A DNA stretch of 64,000 bases from Bacteroidales bacterium (lineage in GTDB: Bacteria > Bacteroidota > Bacteroidia > Bacteroidales > JAIOZK01). The position numbers and the translations under genes are program-made. A model generated the notes under the pieces. That model was not told the origin of the DNA and made no database searches. It worked only from the letters and a program-made list of their open reading frames with translations. The DNA lies in assembly GCA_021738625.1 (NCBI GenBank), contig JAIPBS010000006.1:80944-144943 (forward strand). Direction: 5' to 3'. Numbering within the stretch: position 1 is the first letter of the stretch; every line of letters begins with the position of its first letter. Below are positions 1 to 9,321 of this stretch, in pieces.

Positions 1-1
1 T

Positions 2-112
2 GAAAGCAGGGAAGGACTTGACAATTACCGGGTGCATCCCGATCATGTGAAGGTCCTGGATGTGCTCAAACAGATCATGGAAAAAACCGCCGTGGTCGAT
101 TATGAAAGATAA
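2..112 (+). CDS. C-terminal fragment of a Dabb (stress-responsive A/B barrel) protein
   Basis: The window opens inside this gene; only the last 36 codons are present, ending at the TAA at 110-112. The residues NYRVHPDHVKVLD followed by a closing VVDYE are the typical end of Dabb-domain proteins, small dimeric alpha/beta barrels of about 100 residues whose cellular role is mostly unknown. The start lies upstream of the window. The downstream cdaA gene is convergent, with only 9 bases between the stops. The family call rests on the short C-terminal motif alone. Confidence 0.6.
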   Translation, partial: ESREGLDNYRVHPDHVKVLDVLKQIMEKTAVVDYER

Positions 113-121
113 AGGGGATAT

Positions 122-940
122 TTAATCTTGTGTTTCAACCCCGAATTCCGAATCAAGGAAATCTTTAAGCTGCGCAGGTTTGACGCGTGTGGTAAGACTA
201 CCGAGCTTGCAATAAGAAATCCCGCCTGTTTGTTCTGAAACCGTCACCGCAATGGCGTCCGATTGTTCTGTAATGCCTACGGCTGCCCGGTGCCTCAGGC
301 CGAGCCGCTTGGGGATCAGGGTGTTGTTTGATACGGGCAGGATACAGGCCACCGCAACGATTTTATTGTTCCTGATGATCATGGCGCCGTCGTGTAAGGG
401 ACTGTTTTTATAAAAAATATTTTCGATCAGCTGGCCGGAAACATTTGCGTTGACCAGCTCTCCGGTTTCAACGTAAATGCGCAAGTCGTTGTTTTTTGCC
501 AGCACGATCAGTGCACCTTCACGGGTTTCCGACATGCGCTGGCAGGCCATGATGATCTTATCAACATCGAGCTGGCTGTCGTGGCTCCAGTTGATCTTCC
601 AGAACAAAAACTTGTTTTTTTTGCCCTTTCTGAAGAAAGTCGGAGTTCCCAGTGCCAACAGAAACTTGCGTATCTCGGGCTGAAAAATGATGATTAGGGC
701 GATGAAACCCACGCTGATAAATGCTCCCAGTATATCGCTCAACAATTCCATCTCCAGCAGGGCTACCAGCCGCCAGATTAGGAAAATGGCCACTACGCCC
801 AGAAAGATATTCATGGCCACAGTACCTCTCAGGAAATTATACAAACCATAAAGCAGCAGGGCAACAAGAATGATGTCCAGAATATCCAGCCAGCGCAGAT
901 TGATGAAACCGGTGATAAGCAATTCGGTCAATGCATGCAA
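122..940 (-). CDS. cdaA: Diadenylate cyclase CdaA (c-di-AMP synthase)
   Basis: Membrane diadenylate cyclase that condenses two ATP into c-di-AMP, a second messenger for potassium and osmotic homeostasis. The 272-residue protein has about three hydrophobic N-terminal segments (residues about 15-90) followed by a DisA_N/DAC domain. The catalytic motifs are visible: D184-G-A and R217-H-R, plus the late EQTGGIS stretch. Length and architecture match the CdaA/DacA class, not DisA. A sequence matching the Bacteroidota -7 element (TAAATTTG) lies upstream on the minus strand at 948-955. No cdaR or glmM neighbour is present; the gene stands alone between a Dabb gene and a secreted-protein gene. Confidence 0.93.
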   Translation of the reverse strand: MHALTELLITGFINLRWLDILDIILVALLLYGLYNFLRGTVAMNIFLGVVAIFLIWRLVALLEMELLSDILGAFISVGFIALIIIFQPEIRKFLLALGTPTFFRKGKKNKFLFWKINWSHDSQLDVDKIIMACQRMSETREGALIVLAKNNDLRIYVETGELVNANVSGQLIENIFYKNSPLHDGAMIIRNNKIVAVACILPVSNNTLIPKRLGLRHRAAVGITEQSDAIAVTVSEQTGGISYCKLGSLTTRVKPAQLKDFLDSEFGVETQD

Positions 941-1087
941 TTTTAAGCAAATTTAATGAATTTAGCCAAATGAAGCCGAAAAGGACAAAGTCCTGAATTT
1001 CCAACCGTGTTATTTTTTTGCTTAAGAATGGGATGCCCCGACGCTGAACTGCAAATACTTCTTATTTTTGCCTGATATCATAAATTC

Positions 1088-1636
1088 ATGGCTGAGATGA
1101 AAAAACTCTTTCTTACATTCCTGATTGTGCTTACTTCACTGTATGGCTTTTCACAATTTCGCAACACCACCTGGGCATTCGACAAACAAAAGGTGAAGGA
1201 GGCCACCGCCGACAGCCTGATGATGGAGACGGATACCTCCCTGGTGTATGCCTCTTCAATAGGTAAATGGAACACCCTGCTGACTTTCGTATTCACCAAC
1301 GGAGCTTTAACAGAAGGTGTTTATGACCTGCAAATTGAGAAACAATCAAAGAAGCTGTATTTTGATGACTATGCAGAATTAAGGGACATACTCACAACCA
1401 AATATGGTCAGTCCTCAACGGGCCTGGAACACATCTGGATCGATGATCAGCAACAAGATAACCCGGCCATGCATCCCTACGCGCTAAGCAAGGGAGACCT
1501 GATCATCCGGACCTTCTGGAAAACCGCTTACATGAATATTGAGCTGATCATGAAAGGCATTAACAATCGCATCAACATAAATATAAGGTATTCCAATCCT
1601 TTTATAAAAGAACAAAAAGCAGTAGGCGGATTCTGA
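1088..1636 (+). CDS. Secreted hypothetical protein
   Basis: A 182-residue protein with a signal peptide (the hydrophobic stretch after MKKL, cleavage likely after GFSQ) and no further membrane segment, so it is probably periplasmic. The start may be 1088 or the ATG three codons later, which gives a cleaner signal peptide. I do not recognise the mature domain; it is rich in beta-strand-like alternation (YDLQIEKQSKKLYFDDY) and contains a short acidic-Gln patch. A TATTTTTG -7-like element sits at 1063-1070. No operon partner is apparent, since the next gene starts 140 bases later. Confidence 0.7.
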   Translation: MAEMKKLFLTFLIVLTSLYGFSQFRNTTWAFDKQKVKEATADSLMMETDTSLVYASSIGKWNTLLTFVFTNGALTEGVYDLQIEKQSKKLYFDDYAELRDILTTKYGQSSTGLEHIWIDDQQQDNPAMHPYALSKGDLIIRTFWKTAYMNIELIMKGINNRININIRYSNPFIKEQKAVGGF

Positions 1637-1655
1637 CCATCGGTAAACCGTTGAA

Positions 1656-1670
1656 TCCGCCTGAGGCGGA
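1656..1670. repeat. Dispersed palindrome TCCGCCTGAGGCGGA
   Basis: A perfect 7-bp inverted repeat around a central base in the gap after the secreted-protein gene. The same palindrome, or a one-base variant, recurs at 48396-48410, 48477-48491, 48558-48572 and 63951-63965, with a weaker relative near 13153-13168. This copy is not inside a tRNA-derived sequence, unlike those at 48 kb and 64 kb. Confidence 0.7.
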
Positions 1671-1778
1671 CAAGTCTTCATTCCCCGTCCCCCGGGGCGT
1701 TTTTCAATGTTTCGTTTATCACTCCGCCGCTCTGCGACGGGATTGTTTATTTGTATTAATTTTGTAAAAAATTGAAAG

Positions 1779-3038
1779 ATGAAGTTTTTGCTACAGGCGA
1801 CATTCCCATTTCTTGTTTTATTCCTTCCCCTTTTTGCCGATGCACAAATTGAAGGCTGCACCGATCCCAATGCCTCAAATTACAATCCCAATGCCACAGT
1901 AAATGACGGCAGTTGCACCTATCCTCAAACCCTTTACAATCCCCCCTATTTGTATGATCTGCCGGATCAGCTGGAGGAATCCTCCGGATTGATCTTTTTC
2001 AGGAATGGCCTGTGGTCGCATAACGACAGCGGGGGCGAGCATTCACTTTACAAAATCGATACCCTAACGCATGAAATTGTTCAGGTCATTACCCTTACAA
2101 ACGGTTCCAATGTTGACTGGGAGGCACTCACCCAGGATGAAGACAATATTTATATAGGGGATTTTGGCAACAATTCAGGCAAGCGCGACGACCTCAAGAT
2201 TTACCTAATTAATAAATCGGATATTCCCGGTTCGGGTGATGCAAATGTAAATGCAGGAATTTTAAATTTTGTTTATGAAGACCAGCAACTACCCGCCAAA
2301 AGAAACAGACAAAACAACTTCGACTGCGAAGCTATGATCGCTGCAGGAGACAGTCTTTATTTATTTTCAAAAAACTGGGGCAACGAGCAAACCAAAGTAT
2401 ATGTCTTGCCCAAAGAGGCAGGTACTTACACGGCCCGGTTGAAACATCAGTATGATGTGAAGGGCCTGGTAACAGATGCTTCATTCAATGAAAATGAAAA
2501 CATGGTATTGCTTGTAGGTTATAGAAACCAGCTTTGGGTGCCTTTTCTCTACTTGTTGTTCGATTATCGTGATCTCGAGTTTTTCTCTGGAAATAAAAGA
2601 AGGATCGACATGCCTGCCTTACTGAGCGCGCAAACTGAGGGGATTTCCCTTTATGATGGAAAGAAAGTTTTTCTTTCCTCAGAAAAAACAAACTTCGCTA
2701 AGCAGAAGGTTTTTAGGGTGGATGCAGGCATATGGACCGATACATCCGCCATGCAGATCGAGCCCGTTTTAAGTCCCGATATTGAATTCAGCATTCACCC
2801 GAACCCGGTCCATGGTAAGCACTTCGAGATCGTTATTGAGAATTTGCCTGCTGGGGAATTCCTGATTGAATTGTATGATACGAACAGCAGAAAATATCTT
2901 GTGGACGAAATCAAATATGATCAAGAAAACGGCTACACCAGCATTGTGTTGAAAACCAAAGCCTTTGCACCCGGCACATACATCGTGAAGCTCGCAACTA
3001 CAAATGCATTTGCTACCCGTAAAATAATTATAGAATAG
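1779..3038 (+). CDS. T9SS-exported protein with C-terminal sorting domain
   Basis: A 419-residue secreted protein. The N-terminus has a signal peptide ending near FADAQ, followed at once by a Cys-bounded GCTDPNASNYNP...DGSC motif (residues about 25-45), which is common in Bacteroidota exported proteins. The central part (residues about 60-320) starts with a SSGLIF...HNDSG stretch as in phytase/esterase-like or SdiA-regulated-type beta-propellers, but I cannot fix the family. The last 80 residues (IHPNP...GTYIVKL...KIIIE) are a type A T9SS sorting domain, so the protein should cross the outer membrane and be surface-anchored or released. A TAATTTTG -7 element lies at 1757-1764. Confidence 0.85.
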   Translation: MKFLLQATFPFLVLFLPLFADAQIEGCTDPNASNYNPNATVNDGSCTYPQTLYNPPYLYDLPDQLEESSGLIFFRNGLWSHNDSGGEHSLYKIDTLTHEIVQVITLTNGSNVDWEALTQDEDNIYIGDFGNNSGKRDDLKIYLINKSDIPGSGDANVNAGILNFVYEDQQLPAKRNRQNNFDCEAMIAAGDSLYLFSKNWGNEQTKVYVLPKEAGTYTARLKHQYDVKGLVTDASFNENENMVLLVGYRNQLWVPFLYLLFDYRDLEFFSGNKRRIDMPALLSAQTEGISLYDGKKVFLSSEKTNFAKQKVFRVDAGIWTDTSAMQIEPVLSPDIEFSIHPNPVHGKHFEIVIENLPAGEFLIELYDTNSRKYLVDEIKYDQENGYTSIVLKTKAFAPGTYIVKLATTNAFATRKIIIE

Positions 3039-3056
3039 TAGGGACGTTATTTGGAT

Positions 3057-3683
3057 ATGAACAAAGAAAAGGGCTTGAAAGAAGGAAAGTTGCTTCCGCT
3101 GATGGAAGATTTTTACACCGTACAGGGAGAAGGCTTTCATACCGGCAAACCAGCTTATTTTGTGCGCATTGGCGGATGCGATATCGGATGTAGCTGGTGC
3201 GATACCAAATTGTCGTGGAATGCCCTGAAATTCGCCGCCATGCCCACCGACGACATTATCCGAAAAATATTGGACAAGCCTGCAAAAGCCGTGGTGGTTA
3301 CCGGAGGCGAACCTCTGATGTACCCCCTTGAGTATTTTGCTTCAGGGTTGAAGGAACATGGCATTGAAACTTTCCTGGAAACTTCGGGAGCATATGCCCT
3401 CAGCGGTCAGTGGGACTGGATATGTCTTTCGCCCAAGCAAAATCAGCATCCGCTCCCTGAAATGTATAACAAAGCTGATGAGCTGAAGGTGATCATCCAA
3501 AACAAAGAAGACCTGCAATGGGCCGAAAGGAACGCGAAAAAAGTAAAAGAAACCTGCTACTTGTTTCTGCAACCCGAATGGAGCGTAGCCCCTAAGATGA
3601 TACCGGTGATCATCGACTACGTGAAAGAAAATCCACCCTGGCGAATTTCATTGCAGGCGCATAAATACATGAAAATACCTTAG
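3057..3683 (+). CDS. queE: 7-carboxy-7-deazaguanine synthase QueE
   Basis: Radical SAM enzyme that converts 6-carboxy-5,6,7,8-tetrahydropterin to 7-carboxy-7-deazaguanine in queuosine biosynthesis. The FYTVQGEG...HTGKPA start and the C-x3-C-x2-C iron-sulfur motif (CDIGCSWC, residues about 42-49) are diagnostic, followed by the TGGEPLM SAM-contact motif near residue 82. The reading frame extends to a TTG at 3051, but the ATG at 3057 is the more natural start, giving 208 residues, the usual length. It is followed after 4 bases by the PorE-like gene. No other queuosine gene is in the window. Confidence 0.93.
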   Translation: MNKEKGLKEGKLLPLMEDFYTVQGEGFHTGKPAYFVRIGGCDIGCSWCDTKLSWNALKFAAMPTDDIIRKILDKPAKAVVVTGGEPLMYPLEYFASGLKEHGIETFLETSGAYALSGQWDWICLSPKQNQHPLPEMYNKADELKVIIQNKEDLQWAERNAKKVKETCYLFLQPEWSVAPKMIPVIIDYVKENPPWRISLQAHKYMKIP

Positions 3684-3687
3684 CGGC

Positions 3688-5619
3688 ATGATGAAATCTG
3701 CGATAATGATCACTTGTATCTTGCTTTCCTCACTGAGTTTTGCTCAGGTTGATTTCAATTTTACAACCGAATCGGAAAAAGCACTGAAATCATACAAGAA
3801 GGCTGAAAAGGCCTACCGCCAATATGATCTGGGCAAAACACTCAGACATCTCTCAAAAGCCATCCATGAAGATAGCACTTTTATCGAGGCCTATCTTTTA
3901 CTGGGAGATGTGTTTGCCGTCCAGAACAAAACGGAAAGGGCTATAGAAGCTTACGAGAAAGCCATTGAGATCAACCCGGATTTTTTTCCACGCGTGCATT
4001 ACTTTGCAGGCAACCAGCATTTTAAAAACAAGAGTTTTTCTGCCGCTATAAAACACTATCAGCGTTTTCTGGAATATGAAGATCAGTATGCCGATGTCAG
4101 GCAGGCCGTTCAAAAGAAAATCAGGCAGGCTGATCTGGCCAGGGGGTTCTATGAGAACCCGGTGCCGTTTAACCCGGTTAATGCCGGGCCGGCCGTTAAC
4201 TCTATATACAACGATTATATGAACTATGTTACGGCGGATAATCAGTATCTCTATTTTACCAGAACCGTTCCCGATAGCGGCCGCCGCGAGTTCAGCGAAA
4301 ACATTTACCGGGCCGGGAACATCGACTCGACCTGGAAAAGCACAGTATTGCTTAATGAATCCCTGAAGTATTTCGGCAGCATTGGTGCCCTCACCCTTTC
4401 TCCCGACGGGAAATACCTTTTCTTCGTATCCTGCCACGCTGCGGATGGCTACGGCAGCTGCGACCTGTATTATTCAGGCAAGAAAGGGGAGGAATGGGTC
4501 AGCCCCCGCAACCTGGGCGATGTAATCAACTCTTCCGCCTGGGATTCCCAGCCTTCATTTTCTTCCGATGGCCGCACCCTTTATTTTGTCAGCGCACGCC
4601 CGGATGGGCACGGAGGTTCTGATATCTGGAAAAGTGTTTTGAGTGATGAAGGCCGCTGGAGTATACCGCAAAACCTTGGGCTTCCCATCAACACCAGTGG
4701 AGAGGAAATGGCTCCTTTCATCCATCCCGATGGCCGAACCCTTTATTTTAGTTCGGATGGGCACCTGGGATTGGGTGAAAAGGATTTGTTTGTTTCTAAA
4801 AGACAGCAAGACGGAACCTGGAGCAAACCCTTCAATCTGGGTTATCCCATAAACACCGAAGCCGACGAGATCAATATCATCGTGGATGCCGCCGGGAACA
4901 AAGGCTATATTTCCACAGACAAGCTTGGCGGATATGGCAAGAAAGACATTTATTTTTTCGATCTCTACGACAGCATCCGGCCCGAGCCGGTCACCTATAT
5001 GAAAGGACGTGTGTTTGATGCGCAAACAAAACAAAAGCTGGGCGCACATTTCGAACTGATCGACCTGGCCACGGAAGCTGTGATTGTCGAATCCTTTTCT
5101 GATCCCAAAAGCGGGGAGTTCCTGGTGGTGATCCCTTCCAATAAAAACTATGCCCTAAATGTTTCAAAGAAGGGCTATCTTTTCTATTCCGATCATTTCA
5201 AGCTGAAAGGTATCTACGAAAAAACCAATCCCTACATCAAGGATATCTACCTTAAACCTATAAAGGAAGGGGAAAGCATTGTACTGAAAAATATCTTTTT
5301 CGATTATGATAAATATGAACTGAAGGAAGAATCCATTCCCGAACTGAAAAAGGCCGTTGAGTTTCTAAAGAACAACCCCTCCCTGTACGTTGAGATCGGT
5401 GGCCACACCGATGACCAGGGCAGTGCTGAATACAACCTGGAGCTCTCCAAGCAAAGGGCTAAGTCGGTATATGATTATTTGGTGGAATATGGAATAACTC
5501 CCGGGCGGCTAACATACAAAGGATACGGATTTGAACAGCCCATCGCTACCAATGAAACGGAAGAGGGGAGGGCCAGGAACCGCAGAACCGAATTCAAGAT
5601 TGTTAGGGTAGAGAAATAA
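3688..5619 (+). CDS. PorE-like OmpA-family protein (TPR, beta-propeller, carboxypeptidase-like, OmpA)
   Basis: A 643-residue envelope protein with a signal peptide (cleavage near SFAQ). Domains in order: TPR repeats (about 29-140), PD40/WD40-like propeller blades (about 180-430, with repeated LYF-S-DG and GGSDIW/KKDIYFF strands), a carboxypeptidase-regulatory-like fold (about 435-525) and an OmpA peptidoglycan-binding domain (about 530-643; GGHTDDQGSAEYN and an RRTEFK end). This four-domain order is that of PorE, the peptidoglycan-linked type IX secretion component. However, PorE is a lipoprotein and this signal peptide lacks a lipobox Cys. Bacteroidota carry many such paralogues, so a T9SS role is possible but not shown. 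Confidence 0.85.
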   Translation: MMKSAIMITCILLSSLSFAQVDFNFTTESEKALKSYKKAEKAYRQYDLGKTLRHLSKAIHEDSTFIEAYLLLGDVFAVQNKTERAIEAYEKAIEINPDFFPRVHYFAGNQHFKNKSFSAAIKHYQRFLEYEDQYADVRQAVQKKIRQADLARGFYENPVPFNPVNAGPAVNSIYNDYMNYVTADNQYLYFTRTVPDSGRREFSENIYRAGNIDSTWKSTVLLNESLKYFGSIGALTLSPDGKYLFFVSCHAADGYGSCDLYYSGKKGEEWVSPRNLGDVINSSAWDSQPSFSSDGRTLYFVSARPDGHGGSDIWKSVLSDEGRWSIPQNLGLPINTSGEEMAPFIHPDGRTLYFSSDGHLGLGEKDLFVSKRQQDGTWSKPFNLGYPINTEADEINIIVDAAGNKGYISTDKLGGYGKKDIYFFDLYDSIRPEPVTYMKGRVFDAQTKQKLGAHFELIDLATEAVIVESFSDPKSGEFLVVIPSNKNYALNVSKKGYLFYSDHFKLKGIYEKTNPYIKDIYLKPIKEGESIVLKNIFFDYDKYELKEESIPELKKAVEFLKNNPSLYVEIGGHTDDQGSAEYNLELSKQRAKSVYDYLVEYGITPGRLTYKGYGFEQPIATNETEEGRARNRRTEFKIVRVEK

Positions 5620-5640
5620 CAATTCGTTAATAAAACCTGC

Positions 5641-5672
5641 TTTGGCCAATCTGCTGTAAATCCTTATCTTTG
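5641..5672 (+). promoter_or_regulatory. Promoter of the thrS-infC-rpmI-rplT operon
   Basis: TTTG at 5641-5644 and TATCTTTG at 5665-5672 with 20 bases between them match the Bacteroidota primary sigma consensus (TTTG, about 20, TAnnTTTG). The thrS ATG follows 30 bases downstream. No other such pair lies between the preceding stop and thrS. Confidence 0.7.
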
Positions 5673-5701
5673 CAGCCAATTTTTTAAAAGTAAGAGAATT
5701 T

Positions 5702-7639
5702 ATGATCAATATAACATTGCCCGATAATTCTGTTAAACAGTTTGAGGAAGGCGTAAGCGGGCTTGAAATTGCGAAAAGCATCAGTGAAGGTTTGGCCAGA
5801 AATGTACTTTCAGTGAAAGTGAACGGCGAAGTTTGGGATGCCACCCGCCCCATACGGAAAGATGCGGATATCAAGCTGCTTACCTGGGACGATAAAGAAG
5901 GGAAGGAAACCATGTGGCATTCTTCCGCGCACCTGATGGCCGAAGCGGTTGAAAAGCTATATCCCGGCGTCAAGTTCGGTATCGGACCAAGCATTGATCA
6001 GGGATTTTATTATGACATCGACCTGGGCGACCGCATGATCTCCGAAAACGACTTTCCGAAGATTGAAAAGAAAATGCAGGAGCTGGCCAGGGAAAAGCAA
6101 ACTTTCGACAGAAAAGAAGTTTCTAAAAAGGAAGCCCTGGATTATTTCGATAAAAAAGACGACGAGTATAAGCTGGAATTAATCAGCGAACTCGAAGACG
6201 GGCAGATCACGCTTTATAAAACCGGTGATTTTATCGACCTGTGCCGCGGTCCGCATTTGCCGAATACCGGATTCGTTAAAGCCGTTAAGATCATGAGTGT
6301 TGCCGGGGCATACTGGCGCGGTGACGAAAAGCGCAAACAACTCACACGCCTATATGGCATCACCTTCCCCAAGCAAAAAATGCTGACCGAATACCTACAG
6401 ATGATTGAAGAGGCCAAAAAGCGCGATCACAGAAAACTTGGTAAAGAACTGGAACTTTTCACCTTTTCGCAAAACGTGGGCCAGGGTCTGCCATTGTGGC
6501 TGCCAAAAGGCGCCATGCTGCGTGAACGATTGGAGCAATTCCTGAAAAAAGTGCAGAAAGACGCCGGTTACGTGCCGGTGATCTGTCCCCATATCGGGAA
6601 AGTCGATCTGTATAAAAAATCCGGCCATTATGCCAAATATGGAGAGGATTCGTTCAGGCCCATCCAGACTCCCGAGGAAGGGGAGGAATACTTTCTAAAA
6701 CCCATGAACTGCCCGCATCATTGCGAGATCTATAAAAGCAAACCGCATTCATACAAAGACCTTCCCATCCGGCTGGCCGAATTCGGCACGGTATACCGCT
6801 ATGAGCAAAGCGGCGAGCTGCACGGCCTTACCCGCGTGCGCGGATTTACTCAGGACGACGCGCACATTTTCTGCACGCCCGATCAACTGAAAGATGAGTT
6901 CAACGGGGTGATCGATATTGTGATGCATATTTTCAAAGCGTTGGATTTTCACGACTGGACCGCCCAGGTTTCGCTGCGCGACAAAAATGACAAAGGAAAA
7001 TACATCGGTAGTGATGAGAACTGGGATAAATCCGAAAAGGCCATTTTGGAGGTTGCTGAGGAAAGAGGACTGAAATTTAAGGTGGAATTAGGCGAAGCCG
7101 CATTCTATGGTCCCAAAATGGACTTCATGGTGAAGGACGCCCTGGGCCGCGAGTGGCAGCTGGGTACCATACAGGTGGATTACAATTTGCCCGAACGCTT
7201 CGATATGGAATACACCGGCAGCGATAATCTGCCGCACCGTCCGGTGATGATCCATCGCGCGCCTTTCGGATCAATGGAGCGCTTTGTTGCAGTGTTGATC
7301 GAACATTGCGAAGGTAAGTTCCCGCTCTGGCTTACACCTGAGCAGGCTATCATATTGCCTATCAGTGAAAAGTATCAAAAATATGCCGAAAAAGTTTTAA
7401 CTTTGCTGGAAAATTACGATATTCGCGCGCTCATTGATGATCGCAGCGAAAAAACCGGGAAAAAGATCCGGGATGCGGAATTGAGGAAAATCCCTTATAT
7501 GTTGATCGTTGGGGAGAAGGAAGAGGAAAGCAACAGCATTTCCGTTAGAAAGCAGGGTGAAGGTGATTTGGGCACCTTCGGTGTGGAGGAATTTGCTGAT
7601 ATGATCAACAAGGAAGTGGAAAAACAAACAGCACCATAA
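5702..7639 (+). CDS. thrS: Threonyl-tRNA synthetase
   Basis: Class II aminoacyl-tRNA synthetase charging tRNA-Thr. The 645 residues show the full architecture: TGS domain (1-62), editing/SAD domain with HSSAH (about 73-77) and a later CRGPH, catalytic core with the zinc-ligand Cys in [10 protein letters not shown] (about 337-346), motif 2 ([12 protein letters not shown], about 362-373), and motif 3 with the RAPFGS stretch near 520, then the anticodon-binding domain (about 540-640). It heads the thrS-infC-rpmI-rplT operon, in the same gene order as many bacteria. No truncation is visible. Confidence 0.98.
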   Translation: MINITLPDNSVKQFEEGVSGLEIAKSISEGLARNVLSVKVNGEVWDATRPIRKDADIKLLTWDDKEGKETMWHSSAHLMAEAVEKLYPGVKFGIGPSIDQGFYYDIDLGDRMISENDFPKIEKKMQELAREKQTFDRKEVSKKEALDYFDKKDDEYKLELISELEDGQITLYKTGDFIDLCRGPHLPNTGFVKAVKIMSVAGAYWRGDEKRKQLTRLYGITFPKQKMLTEYLQMIEEAKKRDHRKLGKELELFTFSQNVGQGLPLWLPKGAMLRERLEQFLKKVQKDAGYVPVICPHIGKVDLYKKSGHYAKYGEDSFRPIQTPEEGEEYFLKPMNCPHHCEIYKSKPHSYKDLPIRLAEFGTVYRYEQSGELHGLTRVRGFTQDDAHIFCTPDQLKDEFNGVIDIVMHIFKALDFHDWTAQVSLRDKNDKGKYIGSDENWDKSEKAILEVAEERGLKFKVELGEAAFYGPKMDFMVKDALGREWQLGTIQVDYNLPERFDMEYTGSDNLPHRPVMIHRAPFGSMERFVAVLIEHCEGKFPLWLTPEQAIILPISEKYQKYAEKVLTLLENYDIRALIDDRSEKTGKKIRDAELRKIPYMLIVGEKEEESNSISVRKQGEGDLGTFGVEEFADMINKEVEKQTAP

Positions 7640-7706
7640 TATTTATTTTTTGGAATTGTTTTTGATCAGATAACATACGTTTAACCAAAAGAAAGGAGAT
7701 AAAGCT

Positions 7707-8261
7707 ATAGCTGCACATTTCAGAAACCCCAGATTCAGAAGAGGGCCCCAGAGAAAAGAGCCTTACCGTATTAACAGATACATCAGCGCCCCCGTAGTAA
7801 GGGTGGTCGGCGATAATGTGGAAAACGGAATATACCAGCTCAGGGAAGCCCAGGACATGGCAGATGAACAGGGACTCGACCTGGTGGAGATATCACCCAA
7901 TGCCAATCCGCCCGTCTGTAAGATCATTGATTACAAAAAGTTTCTTTACGACAAAAAGAAGAAACAAAAAGAAATTAAAGCCAAAACGGCAAAGATCGTG
8001 GTGAAAGAGATCAGGCTCGGGCCCAATACGGACGATCATGATTTCAATTTCAAACTCAACCATGCCAAAAAGTTTCTAGAAGACGGAGCAAAAGTAAAAG
8101 TTGATGTCTTTTTTAAAGGAAGAACCATCATATACAAGGAAAAGGGAGAACTGATCCTGCTTAAATTCGCTCAAGCGCTTGAGGATGTCGGAAAAGTAGA
8201 ACGCATGCCCAAGCTCGAAGGCAAACGCATGATCATGATCCTTACTCCCAAAGGCAAATAA
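7707..8261 (+). CDS. infC: Translation initiation factor IF-3, probable ATA start
   Basis: IF-3 binds the 30S subunit, prevents premature 50S joining and proofreads the start codon. The sequence [14 protein letters not shown]...[17 protein letters not shown] is diagnostic. The first ATG or GTG in frame is too far in: the conserved N-terminal RINRYI...VVRVVGD block begins upstream of the GTG at 7803. The frame is open back to the TAA at 7671, and a strong Shine-Dalgarno (AAAGGAG, 7692-7698) lies 8 bases before an ATA at 7707, giving [20 protein letters not shown]. That is the usual basic N-terminus, about 184 residues in total. Non-canonical starts on infC (AUU in E. coli) underlie autoregulation by IF-3. 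The exact start is inferred. Confidence 0.9.
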   Translation: MAAHFRNPRFRRGPQRKEPYRINRYISAPVVRVVGDNVENGIYQLREAQDMADEQGLDLVEISPNANPPVCKIIDYKKFLYDKKKKQKEIKAKTAKIVVKEIRLGPNTDDHDFNFKLNHAKKFLEDGAKVKVDVFFKGRTIIYKEKGELILLKFAQALEDVGKVERMPKLEGKRMIMILTPKGK

Positions 8262-8299
8262 GTAATAAGTAAATAGTAACTAAATTAAAAGAGGTTGTA

Positions 8300-8494
8300 A
8301 TGCCAAAGATGAAGACTAAATCCGGCGCCAAAAAGCGTTTCACGCTCACCGGAACCGGTAAAATCAAGAGAAAGCATGCCTACAAAAGTCACATTCTGAC
8401 CAAGAAGTCGACAAAGCGCAAACGTAACCTGGGTTATGATGTGATCGTTGACAAGGCCGATGAGAAAAACATCAGAAAAATGCTTCTTAAGTAA
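8300..8494 (+). CDS. rpmI: 50S ribosomal protein L35
   Basis: Small basic ribosomal protein of the large subunit. The 64 residues begin [14 protein letters not shown] and continue [13 protein letters not shown], the standard L35 signature. It sits 38 bases after infC and 74 bases before rplT, the conserved infC-rpmI-rplT order. In enterobacteria this gene pair is repressed by L20 binding an upstream mRNA pseudoknot. I see no convincing equivalent here. Confidence 0.97.
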   Translation: MPKMKTKSGAKKRFTLTGTGKIKRKHAYKSHILTKKSTKRKRNLGYDVIVDKADEKNIRKMLLK

Positions 8495-8568
8495 AACAAT
8501 GTTGAACATGCTGTATGCCGAAAGATCCCGGATAAAAACGGGACGCTGCAGCAAAAAATTAAAAAAAA

Positions 8569-8913
8569 ATGCCAAGAGCAGTAAATTCAGTAGCATCAAA
8601 AGCCCGGCGTAAAAAAGTGATGAAACAGACCAAAGGACAATTTGGTCGCCGGAAAAATGTGTGGACGGTAGCAAAAAATGCACAGGAAAAAGGATTGCAA
8701 TATGCCTACCGCGACAGACGCACCAAGAAAAGAAACTTCAGAGCGTTGTGGATACAGCGCATCAACGCGGGAGCCCGCCTGCACGGAATGTCTTATTCCG
8801 AATTTATGGGCAAGCTGCATAAAAAAGATATCAGGCTGAACCGCAAGGTGCTGTCCGACCTGGCCATGAACCAGCCGGAAGCATTCAAAGCTGTGGCGGA
8901 AGCGGTGAAATAA
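8569..8913 (+). CDS. rplT: 50S ribosomal protein L20
   Basis: Large-subunit ribosomal protein needed early in 23S assembly. The 114 residues start [20 protein letters not shown] and carry the [13 protein letters not shown] signature, at standard length. It closes the thrS operon. An intrinsic terminator follows 24 bases after the stop, so the transcript is expected to end here. Confidence 0.98.
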   Translation: MPRAVNSVASKARRKKVMKQTKGQFGRRKNVWTVAKNAQEKGLQYAYRDRRTKKRNFRALWIQRINAGARLHGMSYSEFMGKLHKKDIRLNRKVLSDLAMNQPEAFKAVAEAVK

Positions 8914-8937
8914 AGGCTTTAAAATATACTTATAAGA

Positions 8938-8968
8938 GGGAAGTGGATTGACTGCTTCCCTTTTTTTT
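8938..8968 (+). terminator. Intrinsic terminator of the thrS-rplT operon
   Basis: The stem GGGAAG (8938-8943) pairs with CTTCCC (8955-8960) and is followed at once by eight T residues (8961-8968). It lies just downstream of rplT on the coding strand. Confidence 0.85.
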
Positions 8969-9321
8969 GTTTTTTGTTTATACTTTTCTCACATTCTCAC
9001 TTTCTCACTTTCCTGGTTATAATGGTATAAGGTATATAAAGGTATAAGGGAGATGAAGAATTGACATTCCATGTTTCGTCCGGTGGTTGGATTGCCCTTG
9101 CCTTCAGGCAGCGGATGCGGGTTAAGGAGAAAGACCGGGGCTTTAGCCCAATCACTTTCCCTGAGGTTTGCTGTTCCAAACCTGACAGCGTCCGCAGGAC
9201 CTGTCAGCGTTGAACAGAAATATCCCTTCACATTTTCATCACAAAAAACTTAAAGTGCCAATCACACCAACTTCCAACATCTTCCTTAATTTTACAGCCG
9301 GAAAACTCAAAATCAAAAAAA
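8969..9321. other. Gene-free stretch with small repeats
   Basis: No convincing coding frame. The stretch holds low-complexity T/C runs with TCTCAC/TTTCTCAC repeats (8990-9010), three GGTATAA-type repeats (9023-9049) and an inverted repeat near 9183-9209 in which CTGACAG pairs with CTGTCAG around TCCGCAGGA. It may include a terminator or leader for the phosphoesterase gene, but no promoter match is clear. Confidence 0.4.

Noticed and set aside
8495..8568. L20-binding leader pseudoknot between rpmI and rplT
   Set aside because: The gap is short and AT-rich, with only a weak GATCCCG/CGGGAC-like pairing; not enough for a call.
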